From positions 1 through 22,721 of the IMG/VR virus record IMGVR_UViG_3300025174_000776: DNA of 22,721 bases; one strand, written 5' to 3'. The notes under the pieces were generated by a model that was given only the letters and a program-made list of their open reading frames with translations, was not told the origin of the DNA and ran no database searches. Of this stretch, positions 1 to 7,708 are shown piece after piece. The DNA is from a virus. Every line of letters begins with the position of its first letter. Positions within the stretch are counted from its first letter, which is position 1. A program made the position numbers and the translations under genes.

Positions 1-2
1 CG

Positions 3-164
3 GACCCGCGCCGCGCACCCGGAGGCGACTGGCGGCTACAGCGGCGACTCAATGAGGGCTTCCGGGCGCTCGCTTGCGGGGACGATAAGGACCTGTCTGA
101 CCGGACCGCGGAGGATAAGATTGCCGGGGGATTGCTGCCTGCGGATTTTGGGGATGAGCCGTGA
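3..164 (+). CDS. C-terminal end of an unknown protein (5' truncated by the window)
   Basis: An open frame enters from the left edge and stops at TGA 162-164, giving about 53 residues that end in ...[15 protein letters not shown]. It is hydrophilic and charged, with a possible short amphipathic helix ([11 protein letters not shown]), and no motif I recognise. The stop overlaps the GTG of the next gene (GTGA, 161-164), the same junction style as the rest of the block. That supports it as a real gene end rather than a chance frame. The start and most of the protein lie outside the window, so function cannot be assigned. Confidence 0.55.
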   Translation, partial: DPRRAPGGDWRLQRRLNEGFRALACGDDKDLSDRTAEDKIAGGLLPADFGDEP

Positions 165-766
165 AGAGCCTTCGTGTTGAATTGCGCTTCAAAAACGCCG
201 TGCTCTGGCAGGCGTTACGGGATCGGTTTGGCAAGACGGCCAGGCTCTTGCTTGAAGGTAGGGCTGGCCTCAGATCGCCCATTCCGGTTGCCGCGCAAAT
301 TGCAGGTGTCTCTGCCGAGACTTTGCGAGAACTGTTACGTCTAGCGAAGTCGCCTTACAGGGCGAGAACTGCCCAGGCTACAGAAACTGCCCTCAAGATT
401 GCGGAAGTCCTGGATATGCCCGTCAGTGAATTGTTCCCCATTGAATTGTACGCGCAGCGCTGGCCGAAACTCTGCGCTTACCATGTCGATGCCGAGATGT
501 TCTTGCCGCTCGAAGCGGCTCGGAATCTGACAGTGCCGCCGCCAGATGAACTGATTGATACCCAGTTGTGTATCGATAAAGCACTCCTTCGATTGTCCCC
601 ACGAGAGGAGAAAGTCATTCGCCAGCGCTTTGGTCTTGATGGTGAGGAGAAAACCCTTGAGGAACTCGGTCGTGATCTAAATGTCACGCGCGAGCGTGTG
701 CGGATGATCGAGGCGCGCGGATTAAGGCACTTGCGGAAATATAAGGCGCTTCTCGCTCTGAGGTGA
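161..766 (+). CDS. Phage regulator: XRE-like HTH fused to sigma-70 region 4
   Basis: 201 residues, starting at GTG 161, which overlaps the previous stop. Residues about 40-95 look like a Cro/CI-type HTH: an Ala-rich recognition region ([15 protein letters not shown]) followed by the typical tail [15 protein letters not shown]. Residues about 144-196 match sigma-70 region 4, with [15 protein letters not shown], then [19 protein letters not shown] and a basic end. In sigma factors this HTH contacts the -35 element and the beta flap. There is no region 2, so it cannot melt DNA as a complete sigma factor would. It may recruit RNA polymerase to phage promoters or act as a repressor/activator. Domain assignment is by eye but the motifs are strong; the promoter targets are unknown. 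Confidence 0.82.
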   Translation: MKSLRVELRFKNAVLWQALRDRFGKTARLLLEGRAGLRSPIPVAAQIAGVSAETLRELLRLAKSPYRARTAQATETALKIAEVLDMPVSELFPIELYAQRWPKLCAYHVDAEMFLPLEAARNLTVPPPDELIDTQLCIDKALLRLSPREEKVIRQRFGLDGEEKTLEELGRDLNVTRERVRMIEARGLRHLRKYKALLALR

Positions 767-772
767 GAAAAC

Positions 773-1210
773 ATGACTGCCCTGGAATCCCTCGCCGAGC
801 GTTATCGCTTGAAGATCCGCCGCGACGAGTGCGGCGATCCGATCATCCCCGGGCGGCGAGGTCACCTGTATTGTGACGCTGGCAGGCTATGCCTGATGAT
901 GCTGAATGCTCGGCCCGTGCAGCCTCGGCGTCTACGGGAACTGGTCCGAAACCTACTAGGCGACGGAACTTTCTGGCAAGGCGACATCTCACGGACCCCG
1001 GAGGGGCGCAGAGCGCAGGACCTTCAGGCTTGGGGGTTACCTCCCAAGGCCGCGATCAAGTTGGCAGGAGTCAAGCGTCGGCGAGTACTGTCCGAGAGCC
1101 AGGCTGTGGCCGGCGCGGAACGCCTTGCGGCGGCTAGGGCAGCCCGGAGAATCGCTGGAAGTACACCTAGAACGCAACAATTGGGCCTAGAAATGCACGG
1201 GAAGGCGTGA
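773..1210 (+). CDS. Conserved-looking small phage protein of unknown function
   Basis: 145 residues, ATG 773 with a good ribosome site (GAGGTGAG) about 6 nt upstream. The N-terminal part has a compact RRDECGDPIIPGRRG..Y segment that resembles a small uncharacterised protein I associate with tailed phages; I cannot name a family with certainty. The C-terminal half is very basic and Ala/Arg rich (KRRRVLSESQ..., AAARAARRIAG), consistent with nucleic-acid contact. It sits between the HTH-sigma regulator and an HNH nuclease, so a DNA-related role is reasonable inference only. Confidence 0.6.
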   Translation: MTALESLAERYRLKIRRDECGDPIIPGRRGHLYCDAGRLCLMMLNARPVQPRRLRELVRNLLGDGTFWQGDISRTPEGRRAQDLQAWGLPPKAAIKLAGVKRRRVLSESQAVAGAERLAAARAARRIAGSTPRTQQLGLEMHGKA

Positions 1211-1213
1211 GCT

Positions 1214-1579
1214 GTGAAATATGACACGGGCGTTATAAAACAGCCCCGAAACGGCCATTCCGGGCATACTACGACGGCCAAAGGCTATGTTCGGCTCACC
1301 GCTGGCCCGAACCGGCACCGATACGAGCATCGTGTGGTTATGTGTGTTTCCTTACAAATCTTCTGCCCGGAGTGGCTGAAGGCCCGATTGAATGGCGATG
1401 GGTTGCCCGCAGGCTTCCACGTTCACCACATCGACCAGCGCCGGGCGCACAACTGCCCGCAGAACCTGATGCTCTTGGACGCTGTGATTCACGACTACCT
1501 GACGCTGGAGGGGATCAAGCGGCGACGGTTGGCAAGACAACTGGAGACCCTGAGATGCCTAGAAGAAGCAAGGCGGTGA
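1214..1579 (+). CDS. HNH homing-type endonuclease
   Basis: 121 residues, GTG start at 1214 with GGAAGG about 8 nt upstream. The core HVHHIDQRRAHNCPQNLMLL at residues 69-88 carries the His-His pair (71-72), Asp74, Asn80 and Asn84 expected of HNH_3-type beta-beta-alpha metal nucleases. The N-terminal part (GYVRL..GPNRHRYEHRVVM) is the usual beta-strand lead-in of this family. These enzymes nick or cut DNA with a divalent metal, and in phages they are often free-standing mobile genes. The gene is short, lacks an obvious DNA-binding NUMOD extension, and lies directly upstream of the glycosyltransferase cassette. Family call is confident; whether it is mobile or has been recruited is unknown. Confidence 0.8.
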   Translation: MKYDTGVIKQPRNGHSGHTTTAKGYVRLTAGPNRHRYEHRVVMCVSLQIFCPEWLKARLNGDGLPAGFHVHHIDQRRAHNCPQNLMLLDAVIHDYLTLEGIKRRRLARQLETLRCLEEARR

Positions 1580-1580
1580 C

Positions 1581-2756
1581 GTGAAACCTACTCCTATCCT
1601 GTTTCTTGGCGACTCCCCCGACCTCCAGACCGGCCTCGGACGCATCAGCCGCGATCTGGCCGTCCGCGTATCGTCACTCCCCGAGTTTCGTGTCGGGTTC
1701 CTAGGGCGTGGCGGCTGCGGTTCCAGCCAGCTCCCTTTCCATCAATACACTTTCGATGAGCGCTGGGACTGGGGTGAGCAACACCTGGAACGGGTCTGGC
1801 GGGAATTCTCCAAAGGCGATTCTGGCATTCTCATGACGATCTGGGACCCGGTCCGCCTGCATTGGTTGGTAGACCCCCGGCCAGAGGCGTTCGATCAACA
1901 GACATTCAGTTTCCTCCGCCGCCCGCCCTTCCGCCGCTGGGGCTACTTCCCGGTCGATGCAACCGGACCCGGCGACCGCCTAACCGGCCTCGCGGTCGCT
2001 GCCGTCAGAGGCTTCAACCGCCGGTTGGCCTATACGCCCTGGGGAGCCAGTATTCTTAGCGGTTCGCTCGGCACAGAGGTAGACTGGCTGCCGCACGGAT
2101 ATGACCCTGCATCCTTCTCGCCCCGCGAGCGTGCTCCCGGTCGGATGACTCTCGGCATTCATGCGCACGACATTCTGATTGGTTGCGTCATGACCAATCA
2201 GACCCGGAAGGACTGGGGCCTCGCATTCGCCGCCGTCGCTGACCTGCGTTCCAAGATTCAGAATTTGCGTTTTTGGGTTCACGTCGATGCGATGGTCCGC
2301 GCTTGGTCGATCTATGCCCTAATCCAAGATTTCGGGCTGGCAGACGTTGTTCGAGTCACGATGTCAGAGACCAAGAACGACGTGGAGTTGAGCTATCTGT
2401 ACTCAGCTTGCGACCTGACGATCTTGCCGTCGCTCGGCGAGGGTTTCGGCTATCCGATCGTTGAGAGCTTGGCTTGCGGCGTCCCGGTTATTCACGGCGA
2501 CTACGGCGGCGGCGCTTGCCTGCTGCGCAACGACGACGACCTGCTCGTGCGCCCCGTCAGCTATCGCCTCGACGGCCCCTACAATTTGCTCCGTCCGGTG
2601 TTTGAGCCTGCCGACTGGAGCGCCTGCATTCAGAAGGTGCTGGCCGAATCGAGCTGGCGCGACCCTGAGCGTGCAGTCGGTATCGTCGAGCATCTTCAAT
2701 GGCCCCGGCTGTGGGAAGGCTGCTGGAAGAAGTGGTTTCTGGAGGGCCTGAAGTGA
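1581..2756 (+). CDS. Glycosyltransferase, GT4-like (GT-B fold)
   Basis: 391 residues, GTG 1581, 1 nt after the HNH stop. The N-terminus ILFLGDSPDLQTGLGRISRDL is a GT-B Rossmann start with the Gly loop. The C-terminal half has the retaining GT4 donor-site signature: LYSACDLTILPSLGEGFGYPIVESLACGVPVI, with the E-x7-E pair (about Glu287 and Glu295). The middle segment GIHAHDILIGCVMTNQTRKDWGL matches the start of the C-terminal Rossmann domain. It should transfer a sugar from an NDP-sugar in the cytoplasm; donor and acceptor are not predictable. It is the first gene of the glycan cassette, and length is normal for the family. Confidence 0.88.
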   Translation: MKPTPILFLGDSPDLQTGLGRISRDLAVRVSSLPEFRVGFLGRGGCGSSQLPFHQYTFDERWDWGEQHLERVWREFSKGDSGILMTIWDPVRLHWLVDPRPEAFDQQTFSFLRRPPFRRWGYFPVDATGPGDRLTGLAVAAVRGFNRRLAYTPWGASILSGSLGTEVDWLPHGYDPASFSPRERAPGRMTLGIHAHDILIGCVMTNQTRKDWGLAFAAVADLRSKIQNLRFWVHVDAMVRAWSIYALIQDFGLADVVRVTMSETKNDVELSYLYSACDLTILPSLGEGFGYPIVESLACGVPVIHGDYGGGACLLRNDDDLLVRPVSYRLDGPYNLLRPVFEPADWSACIQKVLAESSWRDPERAVGIVEHLQWPRLWEGCWKKWFLEGLK

Positions 2757-3460
2757 CCATGACAGTCTGCATGGCCTGTCCTTCCGAACCTGTTAGCGGG
2801 CCTGGAGATGATCGGTACTTTGTAACGGGAGTCGGGTCGGTGGTTGCTATGTACCAAGAGTTACTTGAGGTAGCTAAGGCCGACATTCTGGCTTACCTGC
2901 ATAACGACGTGGAGATTTACGATCCTGATTGGCCCGAGCGTGTGCTGGCCGAGTTTTCCGATCCTTCGGTCGGCCTCATCGGTTTCGGCGGCGCTTTGCG
3001 ACATGGCAGCCCCGACCTTTACCGCTCGCCCTACCGCTTGCAGAACCTCGCTCGCTACGGATACCTCTCGAATACTACAGACGCCGAACAGCACGGCCAG
3101 CGATTCACCGGCGCGTGCGACGTGGCCGTGCTTGATGGCTTCGCTCTGATTGTTCGCCGGGTGATCCTGGAGAGAGCGTGGCACCAGGACGGGATGAAGC
3201 AGTGGGCTGGGTGGCCGGTTCACAAGTTGATCTTCCATAATTACGACTACTGGCTCTGCGGTGTCGCCCGCCGTCAGGGCTATCGCATCCGCATGGTCGG
3301 CGTCTCGTGCCTGCACAAAGGCGGGCAGACTTCTACCAAGCCTGCCTACCAAGACTGGCTTCGGGAGCGCGGGTTGACCGATGAGCAGACACACGCGGAC
3401 GCTCACCGATGGCTGTGGGATGAGATGCGGGATGTGTTGCCGTGGGAGGTGAGGGCATGA
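2753..3460 (+). CDS. Glycosyltransferase, GT2-like (GT-A fold), short N-terminus
   Basis: About 235 residues from GTG 2753, which overlaps the previous stop and has GGAGGG 6 nt upstream; an earlier in-frame ATG (2699) would lie deep inside the upstream gene. ADILAYLHNDVEIYDPDW holds the DxD-like metal/nucleotide-sugar motif (NDVEI). Later segments IFHNYDYWLCGVARRQGYRIRMVGVSCLHKGG match the acceptor-side acidic motif followed by a terminal His seen in GT2-type enzymes. The usual first beta strand and VDDGS motif are not clear, so the N-terminal nucleotide-binding part looks shortened or divergent. Sugar specificity unknown. Confidence 0.75.
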   Translation: MTMTVCMACPSEPVSGPGDDRYFVTGVGSVVAMYQELLEVAKADILAYLHNDVEIYDPDWPERVLAEFSDPSVGLIGFGGALRHGSPDLYRSPYRLQNLARYGYLSNTTDAEQHGQRFTGACDVAVLDGFALIVRRVILERAWHQDGMKQWAGWPVHKLIFHNYDYWLCGVARRQGYRIRMVGVSCLHKGGQTSTKPAYQDWLRERGLTDEQTHADAHRWLWDEMRDVLPWEVRA

Positions 3461-3594
3461 GCGAACGTACTTGGTTTTGGACGGTTGTGATAATCGAGTT
3501 ATTTGCGCTCTATCTCGTTTTCACATGGTTCCTGAAGGTCGGATTCCCTTGGATCAAGGCTTTTCTGGTCGTGAACGGAGTCAAGTTGCCATGA
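3457..3594 (+). CDS. Small single-span membrane protein (45 residues)
   Basis: Reads MSERTWFWTVVIIELFALYL... and ends ...NGVKLP. The ATG (3457) overlaps the upstream stop (ATGA) and has a strong ribosome site (GGAGGTGAGG) just before it. Residues about 6-27 form one hydrophobic helix, and a second, weaker hydrophobic stretch follows around residues 30-40. No family recognised. Its place between two glycosyltransferases could mean a membrane anchor or accessory subunit, which is inference. Confidence 0.55.
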   Translation: MSERTWFWTVVIIELFALYLVFTWFLKVGFPWIKAFLVVNGVKLP

Positions 3595-3646
3595 AAGCCC
3601 CTACATGAAGGGACTGTCGGTCGTGATGAAGAACAAACTGATATGA
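3591..3646 (+). other. Two micro-ORFs (5 and 13 codons) chained by ATGA overlaps
   Basis: ATG 3591 opens a 5-codon frame ending at TGA 3606-3608. ATG 3605 opens a 13-codon frame ending at TGA 3644-3646, which overlaps ATG 3643 of the next gene. Each junction is a 4-base ATGA, as is the one joining 3591 to the membrane protein before it. The peptides are too short to be clear products; they may pass terminating ribosomes along to the 3643 gene, which has no good ribosome site of its own. They could also be chance remnants of a decayed gene. Confidence 0.35.
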
Positions 3647-3984
3647 CGAATCAAGCTGCTTACGATGTCTGCTTGGTATGCGGGGCAACAGCCCCAATGA
3701 GGTACGGTGGGGCGCTGTGTCCACACGGTCACGGACCTATGATGCACGCTGGACCTCAAAACGAGCTTGATAGACGCCAGGATCTCCTCTACCTGGATGC
3801 AGACATACGTGTGTTACGCGATCGCATTGAGGGACTAGAGCATTCGGTGCATGCTATTTGTGAAATACTCAAGCGCTTTGAGGAACTTGTCAAGCGCCTT
3901 GATGAGCTGGAGCGGTCAGTGGCTGATCTCCGCTACTATGTTGAGTTTCTGCATTGCGCTTACTTGAATAGGCGGAGTCCTTGA
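3643..3984 (+). CDS. Small protein with Cys/His knuckle and coiled coil
   Basis: 113 residues. The N-terminus CLVCGATAPMRY...LCPHGHGP has a CxxC pair, a further Cys and two His that could bind one zinc. Residues about 40-100 are heptad-like and charged (LDADIRVLRDRIEGLEHSV, LKRFEELVKRLDELERSV), strongly suggesting a coiled coil and oligomerisation. The ATG overlaps a micro-ORF stop. The coding sequence is richer in A/T than the flanking transferases, like the other small inserted genes. No family recognised. Confidence 0.6.
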   Translation: MTNQAAYDVCLVCGATAPMRYGGALCPHGHGPMMHAGPQNELDRRQDLLYLDADIRVLRDRIEGLEHSVHAICEILKRFEELVKRLDELERSVADLRYYVEFLHCAYLNRRSP

Positions 3985-4704
3985 ATGACCGTCAACATCG
4001 TCATGCTAGTCAAGGATCGCCCTCGCCTTACCGAGCAGGCGCTGTCTTCGCTCTACGCCCACACCGAGCGCGGTTCATTCAGTCTAACTGTTGTTGATGA
4101 TGGCTCACAACTCCAGACTCGGGGCGTCCTCGATCTGACGACTACCGGGCGTGATGATACTGTCATTGTCCGCTTATCTCGCTCCAAGGGCATCGTCGGG
4201 CTGGTACGCAATCTCGGCATCCGGGCGGCGGAACTGTATTGGAGCCGGGGGGATTTGCTCTACATGAGCGACAACGACGCCTACTTCACCCCCGGATGGT
4301 TGGAGAGGCTGCTGGTCGCGTGGCCCGCAGCATGCGTGGAGGGCTACAGGATTCTTGGGGGATATAACCATCCTTACCACGCCATCGAGGGTATAGAGGT
4401 GGGCCGACCCGCGCCCGTTACCCCTTATCCGCACGGCGAGATCCGCGAATACTACACGGTCGGCGGGCTGAGTTGGTTGATGGAGTGGCAGACGTGGGAC
4501 AGGTTCGGGATGCTGGATGCCAAAGTTGTGGGGGTGGCCAAGTCGGAAGACTGGGAGTACACACAGAGGATCAGAGGGGCAGGATTCAAGGTGGGTGCGG
4601 TGCATCCACATGTGGTGCATAACGCAGGGTTGACCAGTAGCTTTGGGGAGAAAGCAGTGGGGCATGAGGCGATGGCGAGAGTGGCGGGAGTGGTGATGGA
4701 GTGA
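3985..4704 (+). CDS. Glycosyltransferase family 2-like
   Basis: 239 residues; ATG directly follows the previous stop. GT-A features run in order: N-terminal NIVMLVKDRPRLTEQALSSL, VVDDGS (residues about 37-42, nucleotide binding), LVRNLGIRAA, DLLYMSDNDAYFTPGWL with the DxD-type SDNDAYF, and SEDWEYTQRIRGAGFKVG as the C-terminal ED acceptor/base motif, then a final HNAG. This is a complete catalytic domain of ordinary size. It should act in the cytoplasm on an NDP-sugar; no membrane span is present. Confidence 0.88.
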   Translation: MTVNIVMLVKDRPRLTEQALSSLYAHTERGSFSLTVVDDGSQLQTRGVLDLTTTGRDDTVIVRLSRSKGIVGLVRNLGIRAAELYWSRGDLLYMSDNDAYFTPGWLERLLVAWPAACVEGYRILGGYNHPYHAIEGIEVGRPAPVTPYPHGEIREYYTVGGLSWLMEWQTWDRFGMLDAKVVGVAKSEDWEYTQRIRGAGFKVGAVHPHVVHNAGLTSSFGEKAVGHEAMARVAGVVME

Positions 4705-4941
4705 ATGATGATATACCGAGATAGGGACATTTACGTGAATCTGGATGAGGTGGTGGCGATACAGGATAGCGAAGGTTCACGAGGCGGGATAGTAGTCCTA
4801 AAGAACGGCATGACGCTGAAACTAACGTCATATCAGATCGATGCCATTCTCATGGCGCTGGAGCGTGCCGAGAAGCACGCTATGGGCGTAGGTCTAGGAC
4901 TTCAGTTGATGCCTGAGGCGATTCAAGCGAACAAGTCATGA
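4705..4941 (+). CDS. Small beta-rich protein of unknown function
   Basis: 78 residues; ATG 4705 follows the preceding stop directly (ATG 4708 is an alternative) with GGAG upstream. DIYVNLDEVVAIQDSE and GGIVVLKNGMTLKLTSYQIDAIL alternate hydrophobic residues as in a small beta barrel or sheet, then a C-terminal helix (ILMALERAEKHA). The pattern recalls small FlbD- or LytTR-like sheets but I do not claim homology. It ends by overlapping the next gene (ATGA 4938-4941). A small accessory ORF inside the glycan cassette. Confidence 0.55.
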   Translation: MMIYRDRDIYVNLDEVVAIQDSEGSRGGIVVLKNGMTLKLTSYQIDAILMALERAEKHAMGVGLGLQLMPEAIQANKS

Positions 4942-5882
4942 ACATTCTCTACGTAGCTAACGAGTGGGACTACGGCGATCCGACCGCCGGGCGCAGCTTC
5001 GAGCACTACAACTTCTACGATTCCCTGCGGCAGATGGGACACAGGATCATCTACTTCGACTACTTCCAGAACTCTCGCCGACAAGGGAACGAGGCGATGA
5101 ACCGCGATCTGGAACAGCTTGTCAAAGACGAACGACCCGATTTGCTGTTCGCCTGTTTCATGTACGACGAGGTCAGCCGCGAGACCATGCGGCGGATTTC
5201 CGACAGCGGCCTCACCACCACGCTTCATTGGTTCTGCGACGACCACTGGCGGTGGGACAGCTTCTCCTGTCAGTGGGCGCCGTGCTTCAACTGGATCGTC
5301 ACTACCGCCAGCGAGGCTCCGGCCAAGTACGCCTCCATCGGCTACACGAATGTCATCAAGAGCCAGTGGGGAGCGAACCCTATCCTCTACGAGAGGGATA
5401 GGGATTGGGAGCACTCTGTAACTTTTGTCGGACGCTCGCATGGGGATCGCCATCTCTATCTCAACGCGCTTCGAGACGCGGGCATCAATGTTCAAGTCTG
5501 GGGTCCGAATCATGGAAACGGCAGGCTCACCCAGGAGGATATGATCCGCGTTTTCGGCAGTAGCAAGATCAACCTGAACTTCGCTGAGGCTGCCCAGCCG
5601 GGCTGTCGTCAGATCAAGGGGCGGAACTTCGAGGTTCCCTCCTGCGGAGGGTTCCTCCTGACGAATGTAGCCGATAACTTGGGCGACTACTTTGAACTCG
5701 GCAAAGAGATTGGTGTGTTTGAGGGGCTAGGCGATCTAGTGGATAAGGTTCGCTACTATCTTGCCCACAGCAGCGAACGAATGGCCATCGCCCGTCGTGG
5801 CTACGAGCGCTGCCTGCGGGATCACACCTATGAGCGCCGGTTTAATGAAATCTTTCAGAGGATAGGCCTATGCGAGAGGTAG
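4938..5882 (+). CDS. Glycosyltransferase, CgeB / GT1_2-like
   Basis: 314 residues from ATG 4938 (ATGA overlap). The N-terminus MNILYVANEWDYGDPTAGRS and DYFQNSRRQGNEAMNRDL fit the first Rossmann unit, with DLLFACFMYDEV following. The C-terminal half is typical of the Glyco_trans_1_2 (CgeB-like) group: NLNFAEAAQPGCRQIKGRNFEVPSCGGFLLT, then a GKEIGVFEGLGDLVDKVRYYLAH repeat-like end with an Arg-rich helix. The E-V/PSCGGFL signature is the donor-sugar region in these GT-B enzymes. Donor and acceptor unknown. It overlaps the next gene by 13 nt. Confidence 0.85.
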   Translation: MNILYVANEWDYGDPTAGRSFEHYNFYDSLRQMGHRIIYFDYFQNSRRQGNEAMNRDLEQLVKDERPDLLFACFMYDEVSRETMRRISDSGLTTTLHWFCDDHWRWDSFSCQWAPCFNWIVTTASEAPAKYASIGYTNVIKSQWGANPILYERDRDWEHSVTFVGRSHGDRHLYLNALRDAGINVQVWGPNHGNGRLTQEDMIRVFGSSKINLNFAEAAQPGCRQIKGRNFEVPSCGGFLLTNVADNLGDYFELGKEIGVFEGLGDLVDKVRYYLAHSSERMAIARRGYERCLRDHTYERRFNEIFQRIGLCER

Positions 5883-6535
5883 CCTTAGTCGTTCCAGCCT
5901 GCTACCCGGACATCTTCGCTCAGTTCCTGTGTTCACAGCAGCAGTACGAGCCGGACACCTTCTGTCGCAAAATCCTGGTCCGCGACGGCCCGGCGATCGA
6001 ACCTCCGTCAGATTGGGCAGTGGTCGAAGGCCCGCAGCCCTACGTCATGCCTCGTAACATCAACTTGGGGCTGCTGGCGGCCGGTAGGGCTGACGTTCTA
6101 ATGGCGTCCGACGACACGCAGTTTATCACTCCAGATACGGTTAAGCGACTACAAGACGCCGCATATATGCGCTCCAAGATCGCGGTCGTTTCTCCCCGAA
6201 TTGACGGAGGCTGCGGAATCGTAGAACAGCAAGTCGTGAAAGCGGACTACCGTTACTGGGCTATTACTGCTACCAGGCTCGCTTTCATTTTGATCTACAT
6301 TCGCCGGGCGATCATCGACCTGATTGGCGGGTGGGACGAACAGTTCACCAGCTACGGGCATGACGACTTCGACTATTGCGAACGTATCCGCCGAGTAGGC
6401 TGGAACCTGCTCATAGCCGACGTAATCGTCAAACACGGTTTCCATTCGCCCTGTATGAACACCTACATGCGAAAGGGAACGGCTGATACCGCCGAAGGTG
6501 CGCGAATCTTCGCAGAAAAATGGGGGCAGCAGTGA
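5870..6535 (+). CDS. Glycosyltransferase family 2-like
   Basis: 221 residues; ATG 5870 lies inside the end of the upstream gene with AGAGGAT ahead of it. NLGLLAAGRADVLMASDDTQFITPDTV contains the DxD-like SDDTQF. GGWDEQFTSYGHDDFDYCERIRRVGWNLL is the classic C-terminal HDD/ED acceptor motif of GT2 enzymes, followed by a terminal HGFHS. The N-terminus (VALVVPACYP) is a normal first strand but the VDDGS element is replaced by LVRDGP. Soluble cytoplasmic enzyme; sugar specificity not predictable. Confidence 0.82.
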   Translation: MREVALVVPACYPDIFAQFLCSQQQYEPDTFCRKILVRDGPAIEPPSDWAVVEGPQPYVMPRNINLGLLAAGRADVLMASDDTQFITPDTVKRLQDAAYMRSKIAVVSPRIDGGCGIVEQQVVKADYRYWAITATRLAFILIYIRRAIIDLIGGWDEQFTSYGHDDFDYCERIRRVGWNLLIADVIVKHGFHSPCMNTYMRKGTADTAEGARIFAEKWGQQ

Positions 6536-7134
6536 GGGAGCGGATTGCCGACATCCTACGGACTATCCCCGATCCTACGGTGATTGAGTTAGGCGCTCAT
6601 CGGGGGAATGATACAGTCTGGTTGCGGAGTCTGTGCTCTGGAGCGCCCAAATATCTTGCCGTTGAGGCCGATCCACGCCACTATCCCTTGCTACGCCAAA
6701 TATGGGGGTTTCAGATGGTGGAGGCTGCAATCGCATCCTACACGGGCATGATTACCCTACACCTAAGCGACAACGATGTTGGTGTGGTTCCTGCTTCTAG
6801 TTCAATCCGGCAGCCGCTCTTGCATCAGGAGCACTGGCCCTGGTGCCGATTCGACCAAACTATCGAGGTACCCTGCGTTACATTAGATAAACTTGCAGGG
6901 CGGGAACTACCCATTGGCCCAATTCATCTCTTATGGGCTGACATCCAGGGAGCCGAGCGCGACATGATCGAGGGCGGTCGAAAGACCTTGGCCCGTACCC
7001 ACTGGCTCTACATGGAAGCCTATGAGTGCGAGATGTACGAGGGACAGGCCGTGCGCTCGGAACTGCTGGCCATGCTGCCGGGTTTTCAGTTGGTCATGCA
7101 GGACGCGGAGAACGTTCTGCTGGAGCACGTATGA
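6532..7134 (+). CDS. FkbM-type SAM-dependent methyltransferase
   Basis: About 200 residues from GTG 6532, which overlaps the upstream stop (GTGA); ATG 6520 is an alternative that adds four residues. VIELGAHRGNDTVWL is SAM motif I (Gly-rich loop), YLAVEADPRHYPLL the acidic ribose-binding motif II, and IHLLWADIQGAERDMIEGG the D-x-Q-G-x-E motif typical of FkbM enzymes. These usually O-methylate sugars in glycans or polyketides. The position among glycosyltransferases supports glycan methylation (inference). Full length for a minimal FkbM domain. Confidence 0.85.
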   Translation: MRERIADILRTIPDPTVIELGAHRGNDTVWLRSLCSGAPKYLAVEADPRHYPLLRQIWGFQMVEAAIASYTGMITLHLSDNDVGVVPASSSIRQPLLHQEHWPWCRFDQTIEVPCVTLDKLAGRELPIGPIHLLWADIQGAERDMIEGGRKTLARTHWLYMEAYECEMYEGQAVRSELLAMLPGFQLVMQDAENVLLEHV

Positions 7135-7361
7135 CGCAAGAATCAAAACGCATAATCGTGATTTGGGATAGGCGGAGAATATCTACATGGCAGATGGAAG
7201 CTGTTGGCAAAGCGATGAAGGAGAAGTGGGCTATCATGGCACTCCTGATACGTGCGACGGATTTAGATGGCTCACCACTTGTTGTTTACAACATTGACCA
7301 GTTGGAGCCGGGCCAGTTTGAGCAACTTAGGGAACTTGTAGGCAAAGAGGTGAGCACGTGA
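7131..7361 (+). CDS. Small hypothetical protein
   Basis: 76 residues from ATG 7131, which overlaps the FkbM stop (ATGA) and has GGAG 6 nt upstream. It begins MTQESKRIIVIWDRRRIST, then a helix (QMEAVGKAMKEKW), a beta-rich middle (LVVYNID) and an acidic C-terminal helix. No motif recognised. It is richer in A/T than the flanking enzyme genes. Likely a small accessory or cargo gene. Confidence 0.5.
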   Translation: MTQESKRIIVIWDRRRISTWQMEAVGKAMKEKWAIMALLIRATDLDGSPLVVYNIDQLEPGQFEQLRELVGKEVST

Positions 7362-7495
7362 ACTCCAAAACCATCGTTTTGATGCGTCGTTGGCTTGCTC
7401 GGAACTGTTGGCGCCGAGAATGTCCTGCTCAGAAACAGGAGTTGCGCATGAACCCCCGAACGATCTTCTGGATTCGCCGCTGGCTGATCCAAAAC
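7358..7495 (+). repeat. Short degenerate tandem duplication around two alternative starts
   Basis: The 48-nt units 7358-7405 and 7448-7495 encode related 16-residue peptides. Between them, 7396-7430 also resembles the end of the FkbM gene in two ordered blocks: GCTCGGAACTGTTGGC (compare GCTCGGAACTGCTGGC near 7050) and GCCGAGAATGTCCTGCT (compare GCGGAGAACGTTCTGCT near 7108). The joined remnant lacks the stretch between those blocks. Read together, this is a scar of local duplication followed by deletion. Confidence 0.4.
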
Positions 7496-7708
7496 CCAGA
7501 TCGGGCAATACGTATCAGTTACAATCGGCAGGCTCCTGAGGGTGCAGCACGATGGCTAGTCCAAGGAGAAGCGCAGTCTATGACGCTAATGTACTCAAGG
7601 GGCGGCTCCTTCATCGAGGCGGTTGCTCGCTTTAGCCGGGCTGCCAATACCGATTACCGGGTCGAACGGATGATGAATGTAGACGCGATGCAGCTAATAG
7701 AGGAGTAG
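7358..7708 (+). CDS. Small hypothetical protein with duplicated N-terminus (start uncertain)
   Basis: 116 residues if read from GTG 7358, which overlaps the upstream stop (GTGA); 86 residues if read from ATG 7448, which has AGGAG 6 nt upstream. The two possible N-termini are near-copies: MNSKTIVLMRRWLARN and MNPRTIFWIRRWLIQN share about 9 of 16 residues. This suggests a small tandem duplication that created a second start. The rest (ISYNRQAPEGAARWLVQGEAQSMTLMYSRGG) is a beta-rich soluble domain without a known family. Confidence 0.5.
   Translation: MNSKTIVLMRRWLARNCWRRECPAQKQELRMNPRTIFWIRRWLIQNPDRAIRISYNRQAPEGAARWLVQGEAQSMTLMYSRGGSFIEAVARFSRAANTDYRVERMMNVDAMQLIEE

Noticed and set aside
2861-3406. 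Long antisense ORFs (also at 4174-4665, 10492-11205, 17686-18438, 19899-20510)
   Set aside because: All lie opposite well-supported genes, lack ribosome sites and family motifs, and reflect GC-rich codon bias.
4705-4941. LytTR or FlbD homologue
   Set aside because: Only a loose beta-strand pattern; no conserved family residues.
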